The notes under the pieces are model-generated. The model had not been told where the DNA came from. It saw only the letters and a program-made list of their open reading frames with translations, and ran no database searches. This document shows, in pieces, positions 61,499-64,000 of a DNA stretch of 64,000 bases. The first letter of the stretch is position 1; the number at the start of each line of letters is the position of its first letter. The DNA comes from Pseudolysinimonas yzui (GTDB lineage Bacteria; Actinomycetota; Actinomycetes; Actinomycetales; Microbacteriaceae), in contig NZ_BNAI01000002.1 of assembly GCF_014653215.1 (NCBI RefSeq), forward strand, positions 124,001-188,000, written 5' to 3'. The translations under genes were made by a program, and so were the position numbers.

Positions 61499-62190
61499 CG
61501 CCCCGCGGCGTCGATGATGTCGGCGGTCGCCTGGGGCTGCGACAGGAACGGCGAGTGGCCGGTGTCGAGCCGGTGCACCGTCGAGCCGGCGCGACCCGAG
61601 AGCGCCTCCTGCGCGAACAGCGGGAAGACCGCGTCGCGCTCGGTGATGAGGTAGCTCGACGGGATGGTCTGCCAGGCCACCTCCGTCACAATGTCGCTGA
61701 ACGGCTTCGTCGCCTGGGAGATCAGGCGAGCGGCGTTGGCGTGGGCGACGTCGTCGGGCAGGTCGTTGAAGAACAGGCCCTCCGCCGGTTCGGCCGGGTT
61801 GCCGGCGGTGGTGAGGGCACCATCGACCATCCACCAGGTCGGGGGCACTCCGCCGACGGCACCCAGCAACGACTCGCCCGCGTCGAGGGCGAACGCGGCG
61901 ATGTAGACGATGTGCGCGACGTTCGAGGCCCCCGCGAGCCCCTGGGTGGTGGGCACCCCGCCGTAGGAGTGGGCCACGACCACGACGGGGCCGGCGATCG
62001 CGTCCACGGCATCCCGAACCGCCTTCGCATCGTCGAGCATGCCGAGCTCGGCCTTGTTCGGCGCGTGCACCGTCGGCAGGTCGATCGCGACGACGGTGCG
62101 GCCCTTCGCCTCGAGCAGCGGGCGGACCGCATCCCAGCACCAGGCACCGTGCCAGGCGCCGTGCACGAGCAAAATGGTCGGGTTCGACAT
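61495..62190 (-). CDS. Alpha/beta hydrolase
   Basis: A 231-residue alpha/beta-fold hydrolase. The N-terminal PTILLVHGAWHGAWCW has the HG oxyanion motif, the nucleophile Ser is in VVVAHSYGGVPTTQ (about residue 74), and the catalytic His is in HRLDTGHSPFLSQ. The acidic residue is probably near ITERDAVFPLF. This pattern is common in esterases of the plant hydroxynitrile-lyase/MhpC-like group; the substrate is unknown. AAGGAGGAG precedes ATG 62190. It is divergent from the AraC-type gene. Confidence 0.88.
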   Translation of the reverse strand: MSNPTILLVHGAWHGAWCWDAVRPLLEAKGRTVVAIDLPTVHAPNKAELGMLDDAKAVRDAVDAIAGPVVVVAHSYGGVPTTQGLAGASNVAHIVYIAAFALDAGESLLGAVGGVPPTWWMVDGALTTAGNPAEPAEGLFFNDLPDDVAHANAARLISQATKPFSDIVTEVAWQTIPSSYLITERDAVFPLFAQEALSGRAGSTVHRLDTGHSPFLSQPQATADIIDAAGR

Positions 62191-62273
62191 GTTCTCCTCC
62201 TTGAGTGGGTTGTCGTTCGAGGGCAGGATAGGCAGCGCCCGAGATGCCGGTCTCTGGCCGGGAGCGAGAATCG

Positions 62274-63221
62274 ATGACGATGAGCGAAGCTGCCGCTGCC
62301 CCCGTGCACGCCCGCACGAGCGACGTGCCCGAGGCGGAGCGCTTCGACTACTTCCGGGATGCCCTGAGCGACGTGTACCTCGGCATCCGCACCGAATGGT
62401 CGGGGACGGGTGTCTTCGATGCCGCGTTCGACTCCTACCCGGTCGACGGCGACGTGCTCGCCCACATGTGGGCGCCGGGGCACGTCGGTCGCCGCGGCTC
62501 GGCGCTCGTGAAGCAGCGCCCCGACGAAGCCGTCTACCTGAACCTCAGCACATCGGGCGATCACACCGTGAGCCACCTCGATCGTGCCTGGCAGCTCGGC
62601 CGCGGGATGCCGATCCTGCTCGACAGCGAGTCGCCCTTCGTCGTCGACTTCGCCGACCGGGCCCGCTTCCGCCTGTACTCGCTGCGCATCGAGAAGCGCC
62701 CCGGATTCGAGCCGACCCGCCGCGACGTGCTGCGCATCAACGAGCAGCTCACGCGCACGACATCCGGTCGAGCCCTCGCGACGCAAGCCCGGCTGATGTG
62801 CGCCGAGATCGAGGCGGGCCGCCCGGAGGTCGCTGCGGCGATGGCCGCGCCGGTGCGCGCCTTGCTGCGAGTGCTCGCCGGCTCCCCGGACGACCCCGAA
62901 ACCCGTCTCGACGAGTTCAAAGCCGTCGCCCGGGCCCGGCTGACCGCGCCCGACCTCCGGGCGGACGAGGTGGCTGCCGCGTTCGGGCTCACCGGCCGCA
63001 CGGTGCAGTCGGCGTTCCAGGTCGCGGGCGAGACGTTCGGCGCCTGGCTGCTCGCCGAGCGACTCGATCTCGCATGCGAGCGACTCGTCTCACCGGCCTG
63101 GCGGCGACGTGGTGTCGCTGCGATCGCCGCGGCGTGCGGGTTCCGCGATCCGACCCACTTCCACCGGGCGTTCCGCACGCGATTCGGAATGACGCCAGGC
63201 GAGCTGCGCGCCGGGCGGTAG
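62274..63221 (+). CDS. AraC family transcriptional regulator
   Basis: A protein of about 315 residues. The N-terminal part resembles the AraC-binding-like domain 2 (TIGR/AraC_binding_2), with DALSDVYLGIRTEWSGTGVF. The C-terminal AraC HTH pair begins LRADEVAAAFGLTGRTVQSA and continues with WRRRGVAAIAAACGFRDPTHF and HRAFRTRFGMTPGELRAGR. ATG 62274 has GGGAG upstream; alternatives are 62244 and 62280. Its place back-to-back with the hydrolase gene suggests it controls that gene. Confidence 0.9.
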   Translation: MTMSEAAAAPVHARTSDVPEAERFDYFRDALSDVYLGIRTEWSGTGVFDAAFDSYPVDGDVLAHMWAPGHVGRRGSALVKQRPDEAVYLNLSTSGDHTVSHLDRAWQLGRGMPILLDSESPFVVDFADRARFRLYSLRIEKRPGFEPTRRDVLRINEQLTRTTSGRALATQARLMCAEIEAGRPEVAAAMAAPVRALLRVLAGSPDDPETRLDEFKAVARARLTAPDLRADEVAAAFGLTGRTVQSAFQVAGETFGAWLLAERLDLACERLVSPAWRRRGVAAIAAACGFRDPTHFHRAFRTRFGMTPGELRAGR

Positions 63222-63291
63222 CGCGTCATCCGGTCGAACCCCGGTCGCCCGGATGCTAAAGTCTCCTGGTGCCTCGGCAAGTTCGAGGCGT

Positions 63292-63363
<72 letters not shown>

Positions 63364-63407
63364 CGGCGCTTCCGTCGGTGCTCCGTGCGGCGGGGGAAGC
63401 TGCCCTT

Positions 63408-63481
63408 GGCTGAGTAGCTCAGTTGGTTAGAGCGCACGACTCATAATCGTGAGGTCGCGGGATCGTGCCCCGCCTCAGCTA
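63408..63481 (+). tRNA. tRNA-Met (CAT)
   Basis: Acceptor GGCTGAG pairs with CTCAGCT (first pair G-U), D arm GCTC/GAGC, anticodon loop CTCATAA with CAT, and T stem GCGGG/CCCGC. The T loop reads ATCGTGC instead of the usual TTCGAAT type. The G1 with a pairable 72 partner marks it as an elongator. It is 44 bases after tRNA-Thr, perhaps in the same transcript. No encoded CCA. Confidence 0.93.
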
Positions 63482-63503
63482 CCGAAGCGAGTTCTCGCCA
63501 CGC

Positions 63504-64000
63504 TCAGGATTCGACGGTCGCTGCCGGTTCGACGACCGCCGCGGACTCATCGGCCACGACGCGCTCGACGTCCGATCGTCGGCCGCGGAGCCTCGATCGG
63601 CGGATCAGGCTGATCGCGATCGTGCCGACGATCATCGCCGCGCCGCCGATCCCGATCAACGTGCGCACGTCGAAGCCACCGTCGGGATCGAAGAGGACGG
63701 CCCAGATCGCGACGAGGGTCGCTCCCACCGTGAGAAGGAGGACGACGAGGGCCGTCCCCGCTCGTCGGCGAGAGTGGCCGAACACCATCACGGCACCCGC
63801 GATATCGACGACGAACACGAGAAGCAGGAGGGTGTAGAGCACGGTCACCCCGATCCCGATGGAGCGCTCGCGTCGCAGTCGCGCGATCGCGGCGAACCCG
63901 TAGATCGACGTCGAGAGCAGCAGCAGATAGGTGAGTATCGTGCCGGCGATGACGATCGGAACCACGAAGGGGAGGAGGAAGATTCCGATCGCGCGGAGGC
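63504..64000 (-). CDS. Membrane protein of unknown function (start beyond window edge)
   Basis: At least 153 residues from a GTG at 63965, but the same frame stays open to the edge and upstream codons read LRAIGIFLLPFVVPIV, which makes a natural first membrane helix; so the true start is probably outside. Four segments are visible: the one just named continuing IAGTILTYLLLLSTSIYGF, then IGVTVLYTLLLLVFVVDIAGA, GTALVVLLLTVGATLVAIWAV and LIGIGGAAMIVGTIAISLI. A basic loop follows the last helix and the tail is acidic. No family recognised. It converges on tRNA-Met. Confidence 0.7.
   Translation of the reverse strand, partial: LRAIGIFLLPFVVPIVIAGTILTYLLLLSTSIYGFAAIARLRRERSIGIGVTVLYTLLLLVFVVDIAGAVMVFGHSRRRAGTALVVLLLTVGATLVAIWAVLFDPDGGFDVRTLIGIGGAAMIVGTIAISLIRRSRLRGRRSDVERVVADESAAVVEPAATVES

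Overview
This is a GC-rich (about 70% by eye) chromosomal window from an actinobacterium, most likely a member of the Microbacteriaceae. The evidence is the gene order, the frequent GTG and TTG starts, the strong bias to GAC/GCC-type codons, a complete menaquinone gene set, a Tad pilus locus, an archaeal-type aspartyl-tRNA synthetase without the bacterial GAD domain, and small actinobacterial genes such as bS22. Two long stretches keep the order known from Mycobacterium tuberculosis around Rv0500-Rv0508 (proC, excisionase-like HTH, bS22, SerB-like HAD, glutaredoxin) and Rv0525-Rv0529 plus the men genes (phosphatase, thioredoxin, CcdA, ResB, CcsB, men). No rRNA, CRISPR array or intact insertion sequence was seen.

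Layout. 1-6319: end of an AGPS-like FAD oxidase, a Stealth phosphotransferase, a metallophosphoesterase, the pseudouridine catabolism pair psuG-psuK, and a photolyase. 6320-12388: a quinone oxidoreductase-like MDR, a 49-residue lysine-rich protein, a DUF1330 protein, a winged-helix regulator with an unusual N-terminal domain, upp, tadA (tRNA deaminase), a CDF transporter and proC. 12389-15190: an island of lower GC holding a secreted protein with no recognised domain, a translationally linked membrane protein and what looks like a 3' gene remnant. 15191-23676: K+ uptake (TrkA/TrkH type), regulators, bS22, HAD phosphatase, glutaredoxin, aspS and the start of the cytochrome c maturation operon. 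23654-38816: ResB-CcsB, then menC, menB, menE, menA, menD, menF, menG and a polyprenyl diphosphate synthase, followed by an FprA-like NADPH-ferredoxin reductase. 38841-46531: prepilin peptidase, Flp pilin, TadE, TadG-like, CpaB, TadZ, CpaF, TadB and TadC. 46603-54936: lipoprotein, cardiolipin synthase, YajQ, lytic transglycosylase, LacI regulator, tRNA-Tyr, inositol monophosphatase, M23 endopeptidase and an alpha-glucosidase. 54937-61498: malE-malF-malG-GH13-nucleotidyltransferase operon. 61495-64000: alpha/beta hydrolase, AraC regulator, tRNA-Thr, tRNA-Met and a membrane protein cut by the window edge.

How the genes work together. The middle third is a respiration block: the CcdA/ResB/CcsB system matures c-type cytochromes, while the men genes and the polyprenyl synthase make the menaquinone that feeds them; menH and the DHNA-CoA thioesterase were not found here. 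The Tad block should assemble a thin Flp pilus. The maltodextrin block pairs an ABC importer with two GH13 enzymes on opposite strands, and the divergent promoter region carries two near-identical LacI/GalR-type operators. Intergenic palindromes of one repeat family sit mainly between convergent genes and contain the stop codons of neighbouring genes.

The points most worth following up are the foreign-looking island at 12.4-15.2 kb, the convergent-junction palindrome family, the orphan winged-helix regulator, the C-tract repeats in the pilin leader, the candidate MtrA-type direct repeat before the M23 gene, and the A54-T58 swap in the tRNA-Met T loop. All functional calls rest on motif recognition by eye; no database search was run.
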